Assembly (NCBI GenBank): GCA_007050995.1
Contig: VJOU01000004.1
Coordinates: 62,001-126,000, forward strand
Length of the DNA stretch: 64,000 bases
Source of the DNA: Glycocaulis profundi
GTDB taxonomy: Bacteria; Pseudomonadota; Alphaproteobacteria; Caulobacterales; Maricaulaceae
Reading direction: 5' to 3'
The stretch's first letter is position 1. Each line of letters begins with the position of its first letter. The translations under genes were made by a program, and so were the position numbers. Shown piece by piece: positions 26,937-36,258 of the stretch. The notes below the pieces were generated by a model that did no database searches, was not told where the DNA came from, and saw only the letters and a list, made by a program, of their open reading frames with translations.

Positions 26937-27003
26937 GATCCCGCTCCTTCGTTCAAGGGGCGGGATCATCGACGCGTCGCGCGGGCCGTGGCCAGCGTTT
27001 TGT

Positions 27004-27396
27004 TCAGGCGCGCTCGTCTCCGGCGGCCTGGATCAGGCGCAGCAGGGAGCGTTGCAGAGTGGTGTCGGGAATGTTGGCCAGCGCGGCGGCCAGCTCCACG
27101 CCCAGGGGCGAGCCCATGAAGTTCTCCACCCGCTCGGCGTCCACCGAGGCGCCGGTCTGCATGTCCAGACCGTCGAAGAAGAAGTTCAGGTCCACGTCCA
27201 GCGCCTGGCAGAGCTGGAACAGGCGACCGGCGCTGACGCGGTTGCGGCCGCGCTCGTATTTCTGGACCTGCTGGAAAGTGATGCCCAGCTCGTTGGCGAG
27301 TTTCTCCTGGGACATCTGTTTGAGCTGACGTGCCAGACGGATGCGCACGCCGACATGGCGGTCGACATCGCTGGGCTGACGGTTCTCGGATGCCAT
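27004..27396 (-). CDS. XRE-family transcriptional regulator
   Basis: A 130-residue regulator starting at the ATG at 27396, with AAGGA close upstream. Residues about 13-70 form a Cro/CI helix-turn-helix: VGVRIRLARQLKQMSQEKLA followed by NELGITFQQVQKYERGRNRVSA. The C-terminal part is helical (PLGVELAAALANIPDTTLQR). This architecture matches the PraR/PhaR-like XRE proteins frequent in alphaproteobacteria, which act as global regulators in some rhizobia; the targets here are unknown. A 280-bp gap precedes it (27397-27676) and is relatively AT-rich in places, likely holding its promoter; I saw no clear operator. Confidence 0.88.
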   Translation of the reverse strand: MASENRQPSDVDRHVGVRIRLARQLKQMSQEKLANELGITFQQVQKYERGRNRVSAGRLFQLCQALDVDLNFFFDGLDMQTGASVDAERVENFMGSPLGVELAAALANIPDTTLQRSLLRLIQAAGDERA

Positions 27397-27676
27397 GGTC
27401 CTTGATCTCCCTTCGCCCGTCTCCGTAAACGGTCGGGGCGTGTGACGTCTCAATGCTTCAAAAAGTGCAAACGCGTTGGTCTTCACCTAAAGATTTAACC
27501 CAACTCACGGCGTCCCGCACGTGGAATCAGCAATGCGAGGGCGGTCCCCGTGAAATTTCCAACCGAATCTCAATCGGGGTAATCCCCTAGGGAATACATT
27601 TATTTACGGTTGCGTGCCGAGCAAAACTCCGCCCCATTCCGGGACGGAGCACCTATGGTCGCGAAAATGTGAAGAA

Positions 27677-28132
27677 TCAAAGACGCCGTGCGAGCACCAG
27701 CCCGGCCAGCACCGCCGCGGCGATCAGACCGGCGCGGGTCTTGGGATCCGAAGCGATGTCTTTCGCCGCGCCGCCCAGTTCCGAGGCGCTGTCGCCCACC
27801 GCGTGGCCGACCGCCAGGGCGGCAGCCGACAATTCCGCGCCCGGGCCCTGGCCCTGCGGCCCCTTGCGCACCGACCCGGACACGATGATGCAGATCACCG
27901 CGATCAGCAGCAGGCCCGCCGCCGTGATGGCGTAACCCGCCACCTCAGGCCAGTCTGGCGGAAGCAGCATCTGGATGCCCATGGCGGCGGCGATGGCGCC
28001 GATGAACAGCGCCAGCAGGCCGAACAGCGCGGCGACCGCCATCCAGATCAAGGAACGCTTGATCCGGTCGGCGGCGTCTTTGGCGGCGCGGACCGCCGAG
28101 GCGGCGGCGGCGATTTTCAGAAGTTTCAGCAA
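27677..28132 (-). CDS. YqjE-like membrane protein (holin superfamily III family)
   Basis: A 151-residue protein with two strong hydrophobic helices (LIWMAVAALFGLLALFIGAI and AGYAITAAGLLLIAVICIIV) and a third near the C-terminus (GLIAAAVLAGLVLARR). It resembles YqjE/DUF1469 proteins, also called putative holin-X. It follows the DUF883 gene by 4 bp, mirroring the E. coli yqjD-yqjE order. There is no evidence of a phage context, so a lysis function is not implied. Confidence 0.75.
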   Translation of the reverse strand: MLKLLKIAAAASAVRAAKDAADRIKRSLIWMAVAALFGLLALFIGAIAAAMGIQMLLPPDWPEVAGYAITAAGLLLIAVICIIVSGSVRKGPQGQGPGAELSAAALAVGHAVGDSASELGGAAKDIASDPKTRAGLIAAAVLAGLVLARRL

Positions 28133-28136
28133 GGGA

Positions 28137-28403
28137 TCAGCGCCGGCTGATCAGGCCGAACAGGAAGCCCGCGCCGAAAGCGACCAGCAGGCTGCGTTCA
28201 GGATGGGCCTCCACGGTCTCATACAGCGTCGAGGCGGCCTCCTTGGCGTATTCGGTCACGGCCTTCTTGTCGCGCTCATACTCGTGCTTGGCCGCTTCGC
28301 TGACGGTCTTGGTCAGCGAGGCCAGTTCTTTCTGAAGCGAGTCGATCTGGCCCTTGAGGGCTTCGACATCGGTCTCGCGGGGCGGGGTGGTCGCAGCGGC
28401 CAT
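28137..28403 (-). CDS. YqjD/ElaB-like DUF883 protein
   Basis: An 88-residue protein. Residues about 12-60 are a charged amphipathic helix (VEALKGQIDSLQKELASLTK). The C-terminal HPERSLLVAFGAGFLFGLIS is the single membrane segment with the family's glycine spacing, ending Arg-Arg. In E. coli, YqjD and ElaB tether ribosomes to the inner membrane in stationary phase. Pairing with the YqjE-like gene supports this family call; the function here is inferred. Confidence 0.85.
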   Translation of the reverse strand: MAAATTPPRETDVEALKGQIDSLQKELASLTKTVSEAAKHEYERDKKAVTEYAKEAASTLYETVEAHPERSLLVAFGAGFLFGLISRR

Positions 28404-28476
28404 GGGTCAGTCTCCACTGGTGAAACGGTTCAAGGTTCATAACGCGCAGTGATGGGTTGCGTTCCTAATCCGGCTT

Positions 28477-29334
28477 CTACAAACCATCGCCAAGATATTT
28501 CTTCAGGAAATCAACGAAATGAGCCCGCATCTGAGCGCTGGCTCCCGGATCGTGCTTCAGGCCCGACCCCGGCGCGTGGTCGGTCTCGTCATAGCCGTGA
28601 CTGACTCCGCTCACCATCGACCAGCTCACCGTGCCGCCCGCCTCCCTGATGCGCTCCAGCCCGGCGATGGCCGCGCGCTCGCTGGCGATGGTGTCGCCCT
28701 CCACCAGCACCGCGTCTATGGGGATGGCGGTCAACCCCGTGTGACGCCGGGCCAGCGAGGGGAAGCCGGCGTAGGGATAGACCAGCAGCACCGCGCGCAC
28801 GCCTTTGAAGGGCTGCCGGGGCGGATCCTGCACCCCGTCGGGCGTCCAGCCCTTGCCCGCGAGCACCAGCGCGTCCAGCGCCGTCCAGCCGCCATGGCTC
28901 CAGCCCGCCACCGCCAGCCGGTCCGCGTCGATGCGCGGATCGGCGCGGGCGAGCTCCAGCGCGGCGTAAAGATCGCCCGCCCGCTCGCGCCCCCACAGCC
29001 TGCGGCCCGTGCAGACCTGGGCGAGCGCCTGCTCGTAGCCGATGCCGCGCGGGGAGAGGCTGTCGACCACGACCGCCGCCACGCCCGCGCGCACCGCGGC
29101 CTCGGCGTAGTCGTGCATGATCCGGCGCACCCCGCCGCAGCCATGCAGCAGGATCACCGCCGGAAACGGCCCCGGGCCGGGCGGAAAACGGACCTGCATG
29201 AAGGGCGCGATCAGCGCCTTGCGCCCCGCGAAGCCCCGCCGGTTCTCGCGGAAAGGGCGGCGGCGCAGCATCATCGCGGCGGGCAGCGCCGCGGCGGCCG
29301 CGGCCAGCGCCAGCATCCAGCCCGCCCCGGTCAC
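28477..29334 (-). CDS. Dienelactone hydrolase-family protein, membrane-anchored
   Basis: A 285-residue alpha/beta hydrolase. I choose the GTG at 29334 because GGAGG lies 7 nt upstream and it forms a GTGA overlap with the upstream gene's stop; the ATG at 29352 is less well supported. An N-terminal helix (WMLALAAAAAALPAAMML) anchors or exports the protein. The oxyanion region is LLHGCGGVRR, the nucleophile elbow is GWSHGGW, and VSHGYDETDH supplies the likely His. It is a paralogue of the next gene and is the last gene of a long minus-strand run. The substrate is unknown. Confidence 0.88.
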   Translation of the reverse strand: MTGAGWMLALAAAAAALPAAMMLRRRPFRENRRGFAGRKALIAPFMQVRFPPGPGPFPAVILLHGCGGVRRIMHDYAEAAVRAGVAAVVVDSLSPRGIGYEQALAQVCTGRRLWGRERAGDLYAALELARADPRIDADRLAVAGWSHGGWTALDALVLAGKGWTPDGVQDPPRQPFKGVRAVLLVYPYAGFPSLARRHTGLTAIPIDAVLVEGDTIASERAAIAGLERIREAGGTVSWSMVSGVSHGYDETDHAPGSGLKHDPGASAQMRAHFVDFLKKYLGDGL

Positions 29335-30176
29335 CGCGCGTCCTCCAGCCATCCGGCCATGCGCGCGGCGAACCAGTCATGGGCCCGCTCCGCGCCATCG
29401 GCGTCATACTCCATGCGCGGATCCCAAGGCTGGTCGGGGGCGTCAAAAGCGTGGGTCAGACCGGTCTCGGTCAGCACCGCGATCTGAGCGCCCGCCCCCG
29501 CCTGCCGCTCAAACACCGTCTCGCATTCGCCCGGCGCGGCCACGACATCGCCTTCGACCAGCAGGGCCGCGACCGGCACGGTCCAGACCTCCTCGCGGTT
29601 GCGCGCCCGGCCCGGCCAGCCGCAATACGGATAGATCAGCGCCGCGCCGCGCACGCCCGACAGAGGGTCCTCGCCCGGAGCGTCCAGCCCCGGCGGCGGC
29701 GCCCCCTCGGCGGCGAAGGCCAGCGCCTCCATCACCGCCCAGCCGCCATGGCTCCAGCCCAGCAGGACGATGCGCTCGGGATCGATGCGCGGATCGCGAC
29801 GGGCCAGCTCGGCGGCGGCGAACACGTCCGCCGCCCTGCCCTGCCCGCGCATCAGCGCCGCGGTGCAGACCAGCGGACGGGCCAGCGCGGAGGGGATGGA
29901 GCGCGCGGCATGGGAATCGACCACCATCGCGGCCGCGCCCGCCTCGGCGATGACCTGCGCATAATCGTCCTGCACCTGCCGCACCCCGCCGCAGCCGGAG
30001 AACATCAGCACGGCGGGCACCGGCTCGTCCGCCTCCTCCGGCCAGGTGACCGAGACATGGGGCGCGAGCGCGTCGGCGGCCTCGTCCAGGGGTCGTGGCT
30101 GGCCCGCGCAGGCGGTCAGGGCGCCGAGCGCCAGAGCGCAGGCGAGGACCTGGCGGCGGATGGCCTCCGCCCCCAT
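29331..30176 (-). CDS. Dienelactone hydrolase-family lipoprotein
   Basis: A 281-residue alpha/beta hydrolase with a lipoprotein signal (GALTACAG). Key parts are FSGCGGVRQVQDDYAQVI, the nucleophile elbow GWSHGGW, LIYPYCGWPG and a likely catalytic His in LTHAFD. It shares the layout VLLxGCGGVRxxxxDYA, DPRIDxxRxxxxGWSHGGW and YPYxGxP with its downstream neighbour, showing tandem duplication. It starts 5 bp after the purH stop, so it is probably cotranscribed with purH. Lipobox targeting suggests a periplasmic location. Confidence 0.88.
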   Translation of the reverse strand: MGAEAIRRQVLACALALGALTACAGQPRPLDEAADALAPHVSVTWPEEADEPVPAVLMFSGCGGVRQVQDDYAQVIAEAGAAAMVVDSHAARSIPSALARPLVCTAALMRGQGRAADVFAAAELARRDPRIDPERIVLLGWSHGGWAVMEALAFAAEGAPPPGLDAPGEDPLSGVRGAALIYPYCGWPGRARNREEVWTVPVAALLVEGDVVAAPGECETVFERQAGAGAQIAVLTETGLTHAFDAPDQPWDPRMEYDADGAERAHDWFAARMAGWLEDAR

Positions 30177-30181
30177 CGGTC

Positions 30182-31777
30182 CTAGTGCCGGAAGTGGCGC
30201 ATGCCGGTGAACACCATGGCCAGCCCCGCCGCGTCCGCCGCGGCGATGACCTCCTCGTCGCGGATCGAGCCGCCCGGCTGGATGATCGCGCTGGCGCCCG
30301 CGTCCACGGCGGCTTTCAGGCCGTCCGCGAAGGGGAAAAAGGCGTCCGAGGCGCAGGCCGAGCCCTTGGTGCGCGGGCCGTCCCAGCCGTTCTCCGAGGC
30401 GGCCTCCTCGGCTTTGCGGAAGGCGAGTCGCGCCGCTTCCAGACGGCTGGTCTGGCCCATGCCGATGCCCGCGGTCACGCCGTCCTTGGCGTACACGATG
30501 GCGTTGGATTTGACGTGCTTGACCACCCGCCAGGCGAACAGCATGTCGGCCATCTCCTGCTCGGTCGGCGCGCGCTGGGTGACGATCTTCAGGTCCTTCT
30601 CGGTGACCCGCCCGATGTCGCGCGCCTGGACCAGCAGCCCGCCCGCGACGGATTTGACCATCCAGCCGGGCTGGTCGGGATCGGCCATGCGGCCGGTGAC
30701 CAGAACGCGGACGTTCTTTTTCGCCGACAGGATTTCCAGCGCCGCCTCTTCCGCGCTGGGCGCGATCACCACCTCGGTGAAGTGGCTGGTGATGAGGTCG
30801 GCGGTCTCCTTGTCCAGCTCGCGATTGAGCGCCACGATCCCGCCGAAGGCGGAGACCGGGTCGGAGGCGAAGGCGCGGTCATAGGCTTCCGCCAGCGACC
30901 CCGCCGCGGCGACGCCGCAGGGATTGGCGTGCTTGACGATGACCACCGCCGCCTCGGCCTCGGCGTCGAACTCGCTGACCAGTTCGAAGGCCGCGTCCGC
31001 GTCTGCGAGATTGTTGTAGGACAGCTCCTTGCCCTGCACCTGACGGGCGCTGGCGATGCCGGGGCGCCGCTCGGGCGAGGCGTAGAGCGCGGCCTGCTGG
31101 TGGGGGTTCTCGCCATAGCGCAGGGTCTGCAGCATCGGGCCGCCGACGGCGAAATGGGTCTGCTCGGGCTCCTCGACCTCCTGGGCCATGCGCGCGGCGA
31201 TGGCCGCGTCATAGGCCGCGGTGCGCGCGAAGGCCTTGGCCGCGAGGCGGCGGCGCAGCGCCAGCGTGGTCGCGCCCTCGTTCTTCTCCATGGCCTGGAT
31301 GACGGCGTCCAGATCGGCGCCGTCCACGCACACGCAGACATGCTGGTGGTTTTTGGCCGCCGCCCGGATCATAGCCGGGCCGCCCACGTCGATCTTGGCG
31401 ATGCACCCGTCGATGTCCACGCCCGCGGAGGCTGCTTCCTCGAACGGGTAGAGATTGACCATCAGAAGGTCGATCTGGGGGATGGAATGCTCGGCCATCG
31501 AGGCGAGATCGTCCTCCCGGTCGCGGCGGGCCAGAAGGCCGCCATGGATGCGCGGGTGCAGGGTCTTGACCCGCCCGTCCATCATCTCGGGGAATCCGGT
31601 CACGTCCGAGGCGTCCTTCGCCTCCAGACCCGCTTCGCGCAGGGCGGACAGGGTGCCGCCGGTGGAGATCAGCTCCACGCCCATGTCCGCCAGACGGCGG
31701 GCCCGGTCGGCGAGGCCGGCCTTGTCGGACACGGAGATGAGGGCGCGGCGCACCGGGGCGGGATGAGTGTCGGTCAT
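30182..31777 (-). CDS. purH: Bifunctional AICAR formyltransferase/IMP cyclohydrolase
   Basis: A 531-residue enzyme that catalyses the last two steps of IMP synthesis. The N-terminal cyclohydrolase domain begins [11 protein letters not shown] and has ELISTGGT and [18 protein letters not shown]. The transformylase domain carries [38 protein letters not shown] and [10 protein letters not shown]. The C-terminus GMRHFRH is typical. It lies downstream of a sugar dehydratase gene by 46 bp. In related genomes it usually follows a heparinase gene directly, so the dehydratase looks inserted. Confidence 0.98.
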   Translation of the reverse strand: MTDTHPAPVRRALISVSDKAGLADRARRLADMGVELISTGGTLSALREAGLEAKDASDVTGFPEMMDGRVKTLHPRIHGGLLARRDREDDLASMAEHSIPQIDLLMVNLYPFEEAASAGVDIDGCIAKIDVGGPAMIRAAAKNHQHVCVCVDGADLDAVIQAMEKNEGATTLALRRRLAAKAFARTAAYDAAIAARMAQEVEEPEQTHFAVGGPMLQTLRYGENPHQQAALYASPERRPGIASARQVQGKELSYNNLADADAAFELVSEFDAEAEAAVVIVKHANPCGVAAAGSLAEAYDRAFASDPVSAFGGIVALNRELDKETADLITSHFTEVVIAPSAEEAALEILSAKKNVRVLVTGRMADPDQPGWMVKSVAGGLLVQARDIGRVTEKDLKIVTQRAPTEQEMADMLFAWRVVKHVKSNAIVYAKDGVTAGIGMGQTSRLEAARLAFRKAEEAASENGWDGPRTKGSACASDAFFPFADGLKAAVDAGASAIIQPGGSIRDEEVIAAADAAGLAMVFTGMRHFRH

Positions 31778-31823
31778 GAACGTCTCGAAACGATGGAATG
31801 GAGGAAAGCGGCGCAGGCCATGG

Positions 31824-33767
31824 TCAGCCCTCGCCGGACACGAGTTTGAGTTCGGGCATCCCGCTGCCGGGACGGCCCAGGGACACGATCAGGGCCAGGG
31901 CATCGCGCGCGGCGGACTCGTCCCGGGCCTCGCAGGCCCGCGCGAGCGCATCGATGGCGGCGTCCAGCCGTTCAAGGGGAAGTTCAGGCCAGCCGAGACG
32001 CTGCACGCCCTCGGTCTGGGTGGGTTCGGAGGCCTCGAAGCCGTAGGTGAGGTCCTCGTGCATCTTCTCGCCGGGCCTCAGGCCGACATATTCCAGCTTC
32101 ACGTCCACGCCGGGCTCCTTGCCCCGCAGGCGGATGAGCTGGCGCGCCAGCCGCGCGATCGGCACCGGCTTGCCCATGTCCAGCAGATAGAGCGCGCCGT
32201 TGCGGTCCACGCCGTTCGCGCAGGTCTGCGCGCCCGCTTCCAGCACCAGGCCGACGGCCTCCTCCACGGTCATGAAGTAGCGCGTCACGTCGGGATGGGT
32301 GACCGTGACCGGCCCGCCCGCCTCGATCTGGCGCTCGAACAGCGGGATCACCGATCCGTTGGAGGCGAACACGTTGCCGAACCGGACCGCGCAGACACGA
32401 AGGGGTTCGAGCTCCTGGGCCGCGGCGGTGATATAGAGCTCGGCCACCCGCTTGGTGGCGCCCATCACCGAGGAGGGCTCCACCGCCTTGTCGGTCGAAA
32501 TCTTGATCACGCACTCGGCTTTGACCGCCTTGGCGGCCTCGATCACGTTGATGACTCCGAACACGTTGGTCATGGCGGCTTCCACCGCGTTGACCTCGCT
32601 CAGAGGCACGTGCTTGAGCGCCGCGGCGTGGATGACGACCTCGGGCCGCTCCTGCTCGAACACGGCCTTCAACCCGTCCCTGTCACGCACGTTGCACAGC
32701 AAGGGGCGCCAGGAGGGCGGCCCGTCCATCGAGGCGATCTCGAAATCGATCTCGTAAAGCTGGGTCTCGGCCGTATCGAGCAGCACCAGACGCTCGGGCG
32801 AGAGGCGTGCGATCTGTCGGGCGATCTCCGAGCCGATGGTGCCGCCCGCGCCGGTGACGAGCACGCGCTTGCCCGCCACCAGCTCGCGCGCGGACCGTTT
32901 GGACAGGGTGCGCGGCGGACGGGCGAGAAGGTCGGCGGCCTCGATCTGGGTGAAGGCGCTGGCGCCGTCTCCGCGGCGCGCCCGCGACAGGCGGGCGCCG
33001 GTGCGGCCGGCCACCCGGGCGCAGTCGGCGATGAGCTCCTTGTCGGGGTTCGCGTCGGCCAGCACGATCCGGACCGGGCCGCCCTCCTTGGCCGCGGTTT
33101 TGACCGCCGCCTCGAGATCGCGCATTCCGCCCGCGAACGGCACGCCGTGCAGATTGCGGCCATGGAAGCTGGCTTCAGGCTCGATCAGGGCGCGGAAGCG
33201 GAACATCGGCCCGCCCTCGCGCCGCATCTGAGACTGCAGCACTTCGACCAGAGCGGCCTCCGAGCCCACCATCACCGCGGGCGGCGCTTCGGGGTTCTCC
33301 GGTCGGACCAGCGCCCGCAGATCGCCCGACCGCCAGGCCGCCAGGGCGACCCGGGGCGCCAGCATCAGCAGGCACATCACCGGAATGGAGATGATCAGCG
33401 AGGAGCGCGGGAAATCGTCCAGACGCGTGGTCAGGAACAGGATCGGCAGGAAGATCAGGTGGGCGAGGACCACGACCTGCGCGATGCGCGCAGCGTCAGA
33501 GAAACTGACATGCCGCCACAGCGTCTCGTGCATGCGGTAAAGCCGGGCCACGCCTACGCAGACCAGGAAGAACACGCCCGCGGCCAGCCATTCGACGTTG
33601 TCCGGCGGTTCGCCGATGGGCTCGAACGCGTACCGGATGACGATGGAGGCATACATCGCGAGCGCGCCCGCGAGCGCGTCGAAGCCGAGCACGCCCAGCG
33701 CCCCGGCCTGACTCCGCAGACCGCGCTTCTTCCCCGAGGGGGCGTTCCGGGCCTTGCGCTCGCTCAT
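31824..33767 (-). CDS. Nucleotide-sugar 4,6-dehydratase, WbpM/FlaA1/CapD type
   Basis: A 647-residue inner-membrane protein. Four hydrophobic helices lie in the first 145 residues, then a Rossmann-like middle domain, then the catalytic SDR domain starting at about 300 ([17 protein letters not shown]). The catalytic stretch [17 protein letters not shown] has Met in place of the usual Tyr, the SMK triad known for WbpM/FlaA1 dehydratases that act on UDP-GlcNAc. [16 protein letters not shown] and [11 protein letters not shown] complete the family pattern. The product would feed envelope polysaccharide or glycan synthesis. The start overlaps the heparinase stop by 4 nt (33764-33767), so the two are coupled. 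Confidence 0.92.
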   Translation of the reverse strand: MSERKARNAPSGKKRGLRSQAGALGVLGFDALAGALAMYASIVIRYAFEPIGEPPDNVEWLAAGVFFLVCVGVARLYRMHETLWRHVSFSDAARIAQVVVLAHLIFLPILFLTTRLDDFPRSSLIISIPVMCLLMLAPRVALAAWRSGDLRALVRPENPEAPPAVMVGSEAALVEVLQSQMRREGGPMFRFRALIEPEASFHGRNLHGVPFAGGMRDLEAAVKTAAKEGGPVRIVLADANPDKELIADCARVAGRTGARLSRARRGDGASAFTQIEAADLLARPPRTLSKRSARELVAGKRVLVTGAGGTIGSEIARQIARLSPERLVLLDTAETQLYEIDFEIASMDGPPSWRPLLCNVRDRDGLKAVFEQERPEVVIHAAALKHVPLSEVNAVEAAMTNVFGVINVIEAAKAVKAECVIKISTDKAVEPSSVMGATKRVAELYITAAAQELEPLRVCAVRFGNVFASNGSVIPLFERQIEAGGPVTVTHPDVTRYFMTVEEAVGLVLEAGAQTCANGVDRNGALYLLDMGKPVPIARLARQLIRLRGKEPGVDVKLEYVGLRPGEKMHEDLTYGFEASEPTQTEGVQRLGWPELPLERLDAAIDALARACEARDESAARDALALIVSLGRPGSGMPELKLVSGEG

Positions 33768-35515
33768 CCTGTCTCCCCGGCCGCGGCCCGGTCCATCCGC
33801 TGGAACGCCCAGCGGACCCGGTTCGGCGCCTGATCGCCCGCACCATAAGCCTCCGCTTCGCCCGCGACCACCAGTTGGGTGCTCCGGCGCGGCGGCGCGC
33901 CTTCGGCCAGATAGACCGAGCGCTCCAGACGGACCGGCCCGCCATCGGTGCGGAAGCGCCAGCCCGCCCCGCCCGGAACCGCCAGAAGCACGCTCATGGA
34001 ATCGCGCGCCAGCGACGCCTTCACCTCAGGATGCAGATGGAATCTTATGGCGTAGCGCACCGGTCCCGCGTCAGGCCTGGCCTGCGCGCCCACCGGCGCG
34101 GCCAGACTGTCTTCGCCGCGCAGATCGCCGCCCTGCTCGTCCATGAACAGGCGGCGGCGGACGACGAGGCCGAACGTGTCGCGATAGCCTTCATGGCTGG
34201 CTTCCAGCCACACGCCGCCCTCCTCCTCGTTGCGCCGCGCGCGCACCGGGTCGGGGCCGCGCGCGATCCGCGCGCCCAGCACGGACCGTCGCAGGCCCGG
34301 CCCCAGAAGCCGCGCCGAGGAGGTCTCCTCGATGGTCAGCGCCGAATGCGCCGCGGTCGCGCGCACCGCCTCGCGCCAGGACGAGGGCTGGTCCTCGGTC
34401 CAGCCGCAGGACACCACGATCCGGCTTTCAGGGACCGCGAACTCGAAGGCCAGCGCGCTGGCGTGAGCGTCCTGTCCCTGCGGCCCCGCCGGAGGGCCGC
34501 CCGCGTCCAGGATGGCCACCGCGCCGCCCGCCTCCAGCCGGTGATAGCCCGAATGGGGCGCGACATTGAACGGGCGCGCGGGCGCCTCGCAGGCCTTCAG
34601 GGCGGCGGCGATGGCCGCGCCGTCGCCCTGCCCGCCGCCGTGAAATGCCGCCACGCCCTCCGGTCCCAGCCGGAAGAAGGCCACCGCAGGCGCCAGCCGG
34701 TCGATGGCGCGGCCAATCTCGTCATGAAGGACCGCGCCGCGTCGGCGGGCGGCCTCCTCGAGCGAGACCAAATCGCACAGCATGTCGGCGGCCGTCTGCG
34801 GGCAGCGGCTGGCATGGCCGCCATCAGGCAGGATCTGACGCTTCAGCGCGGCGCCCAGAGCCTGCCCGCCCGCGGCGACGAACCCCTCGCCCATGTCCAG
34901 GCACACGCCCGCCAGCGCCAGCGCATAGGCGGCCTCGAGACGCGCGCGCCCCTCCTCCATGAGCGGCATGGCGCGCCGCAGCCGCCGGGCCTGACGGGCC
35001 AGCGAGCGCAGCCGGGCGCGGCTGCCGGGCTCGTCGGAGACCAGGATGTCGGCGGCCATCAGCCAGTTGCGCACCCGCCGGGCGGCCACGTGCGGCCCCC
35101 AGGAGAACCAGTTCCAGCGCCCGAATTCGGCGATCCAGGTGTCGCAGTGGGCGCGGGCGGCGGCTTCGCCCTCGGGCCCCGCCGCGATCAGGTCGCCGAG
35201 CCATTCGAACCCGTGAAGCCCCGCCGCGAACCGGCGCGAGGGCGAGGGCCTGTCCCAGACCTCGGCGATGGTCTCGCAGGCCATGGTCTCGCCCGCGATG
35301 GTGAAACGGCCCGCCAGGATCGCCGCCCCGCGCGCGGGATCGCCCGCGCCGAGCGCCACGGGAGCGGCGGCCAGCCGCGCCGGCGCGCGGCCGCTCAGGG
35401 CCGCGGCCCGGTAGGGGCCTATCGCGTTGGCGATGTCGGACAGCTCGCGCCGGGCGCGGCGGTGCAGGGCCGAGGCCATGTCCGCGGTTGAGACCTGCGC
35501 GCCCACGACGGTCAC
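33764..35515 (-). CDS. Heparinase II/III family protein
   Basis: A 583-residue protein. The N-terminal part (about 55-260) is the alpha-toroid region ([31 protein letters not shown]). The C-terminal part is the heparinase II/III-like beta domain ([40 protein letters not shown]). Such proteins cleave or bind acidic polysaccharides, and this cytoplasmic-looking form (no signal peptide) is conserved beside purH in alphaproteobacteria. The GTG start at 35515 overlaps the rpe stop (GTGA). An alternative ATG lies 12 codons in. Confidence 0.9.
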   Translation of the reverse strand: MTVVGAQVSTADMASALHRRARRELSDIANAIGPYRAAALSGRAPARLAAAPVALGAGDPARGAAILAGRFTIAGETMACETIAEVWDRPSPSRRFAAGLHGFEWLGDLIAAGPEGEAAARAHCDTWIAEFGRWNWFSWGPHVAARRVRNWLMAADILVSDEPGSRARLRSLARQARRLRRAMPLMEEGRARLEAAYALALAGVCLDMGEGFVAAGGQALGAALKRQILPDGGHASRCPQTAADMLCDLVSLEEAARRRGAVLHDEIGRAIDRLAPAVAFFRLGPEGVAAFHGGGQGDGAAIAAALKACEAPARPFNVAPHSGYHRLEAGGAVAILDAGGPPAGPQGQDAHASALAFEFAVPESRIVVSCGWTEDQPSSWREAVRATAAHSALTIEETSSARLLGPGLRRSVLGARIARGPDPVRARRNEEEGGVWLEASHEGYRDTFGLVVRRRLFMDEQGGDLRGEDSLAAPVGAQARPDAGPVRYAIRFHLHPEVKASLARDSMSVLLAVPGGAGWRFRTDGGPVRLERSVYLAEGAPPRRSTQLVVAGEAEAYGAGDQAPNRVRWAFQRMDRAAAGETG

Positions 35516-36171
35516 CCCCTGAGCGCGGCGATGTTCGCCGCATAGGCCTCCGGGCCGCCCTTGAACACCGCCGATCCGGCGACCAGCGCGTCCGCGCCCG
35601 CCGCGATGCAGGCCTTCGCGGTCTCAGGGTTCACCCCGCCATCGACCTCGATGACGGTGGACAGGCCGCGCGCGTCGATCATGGACCGCAGGGCCTCGAT
35701 CTTCTTGAGCTGGCCGTCGATGAAGCTCTGTCCGCCGAAGCCGGGATTGACGCTCATCACCAGCACCAGGTCGAGCTCGTCCAGAACATGGTCGACCATG
35801 TCCGCCGGGCTCGCCGGATTCAGCGCCGCGCCCGCCTTCACTCCGGCGGCCCTGATGGCCTGCACGGTGCGATGAAAATGCGGACCCGCCTCGGGGTGGG
35901 CGGTGATGATGTCCGACCCCGCCTCGGCGAAGGCCTCGATATAGGGGTCTATGGGGGCGATCATCAGGTGGACGTCGAAGGGCTTCTTCGTCCAGGACCG
36001 GATCGCCTTGACCACGTTCGGACCGATGGTCAGGTTCGGGACGAAATGCCCGTCCATGACGTCGACATGGATCCAGTCGGCCCCGGCCTCGTCGATGGCC
36101 CGGACCTCTTCGCCGAGCCGGGCGAAGTCCGCCGACAGGATGGAGGGGGAGATTTTCACGCTTGAGGACAT
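35512..36171 (-). CDS. rpe: Ribulose-phosphate 3-epimerase
   Basis: A 219-residue TIM-barrel enzyme that interconverts ribulose-5-phosphate and xylulose-5-phosphate. The ATG at 36171 has GAGG four bases upstream. Marks are [17 protein letters not shown], the metal/catalytic stretch [36 protein letters not shown] and EVDGGVN with the second catalytic Asp. It is in the minus-strand run between rsmB (87 bp gap) and the heparinase gene. Confidence 0.97.
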   Translation of the reverse strand: MSSSVKISPSILSADFARLGEEVRAIDEAGADWIHVDVMDGHFVPNLTIGPNVVKAIRSWTKKPFDVHLMIAPIDPYIEAFAEAGSDIITAHPEAGPHFHRTVQAIRAAGVKAGAALNPASPADMVDHVLDELDLVLVMSVNPGFGGQSFIDGQLKKIEALRSMIDARGLSTVIEVDGGVNPETAKACIAAGADALVAGSAVFKGGPEAYAANIAALRG

Positions 36172-36258
36172 GAAACCTCGCATATCAGCGACCCACCCGC
36201 CCGGCAAGCGGGCGGCACGGCCAGCCCTCGCCAAGCCCCGGTCCCTGCTGCAGCTTTG

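Noticed and set aside
24519-27119. 866-codon plus-strand frame covering the symporter and a lipoprotein
   Set aside because: Runs antisense to two well-supported genes and crosses a terminator; composition is shadow-like.
27677-28132. Possible phage holin, hence a prophage
   Set aside because: The protein only resembles the holin-X family in topology; no endolysin, portal, capsid or integrase gene is nearby, and the yqjD-like neighbour explains it.
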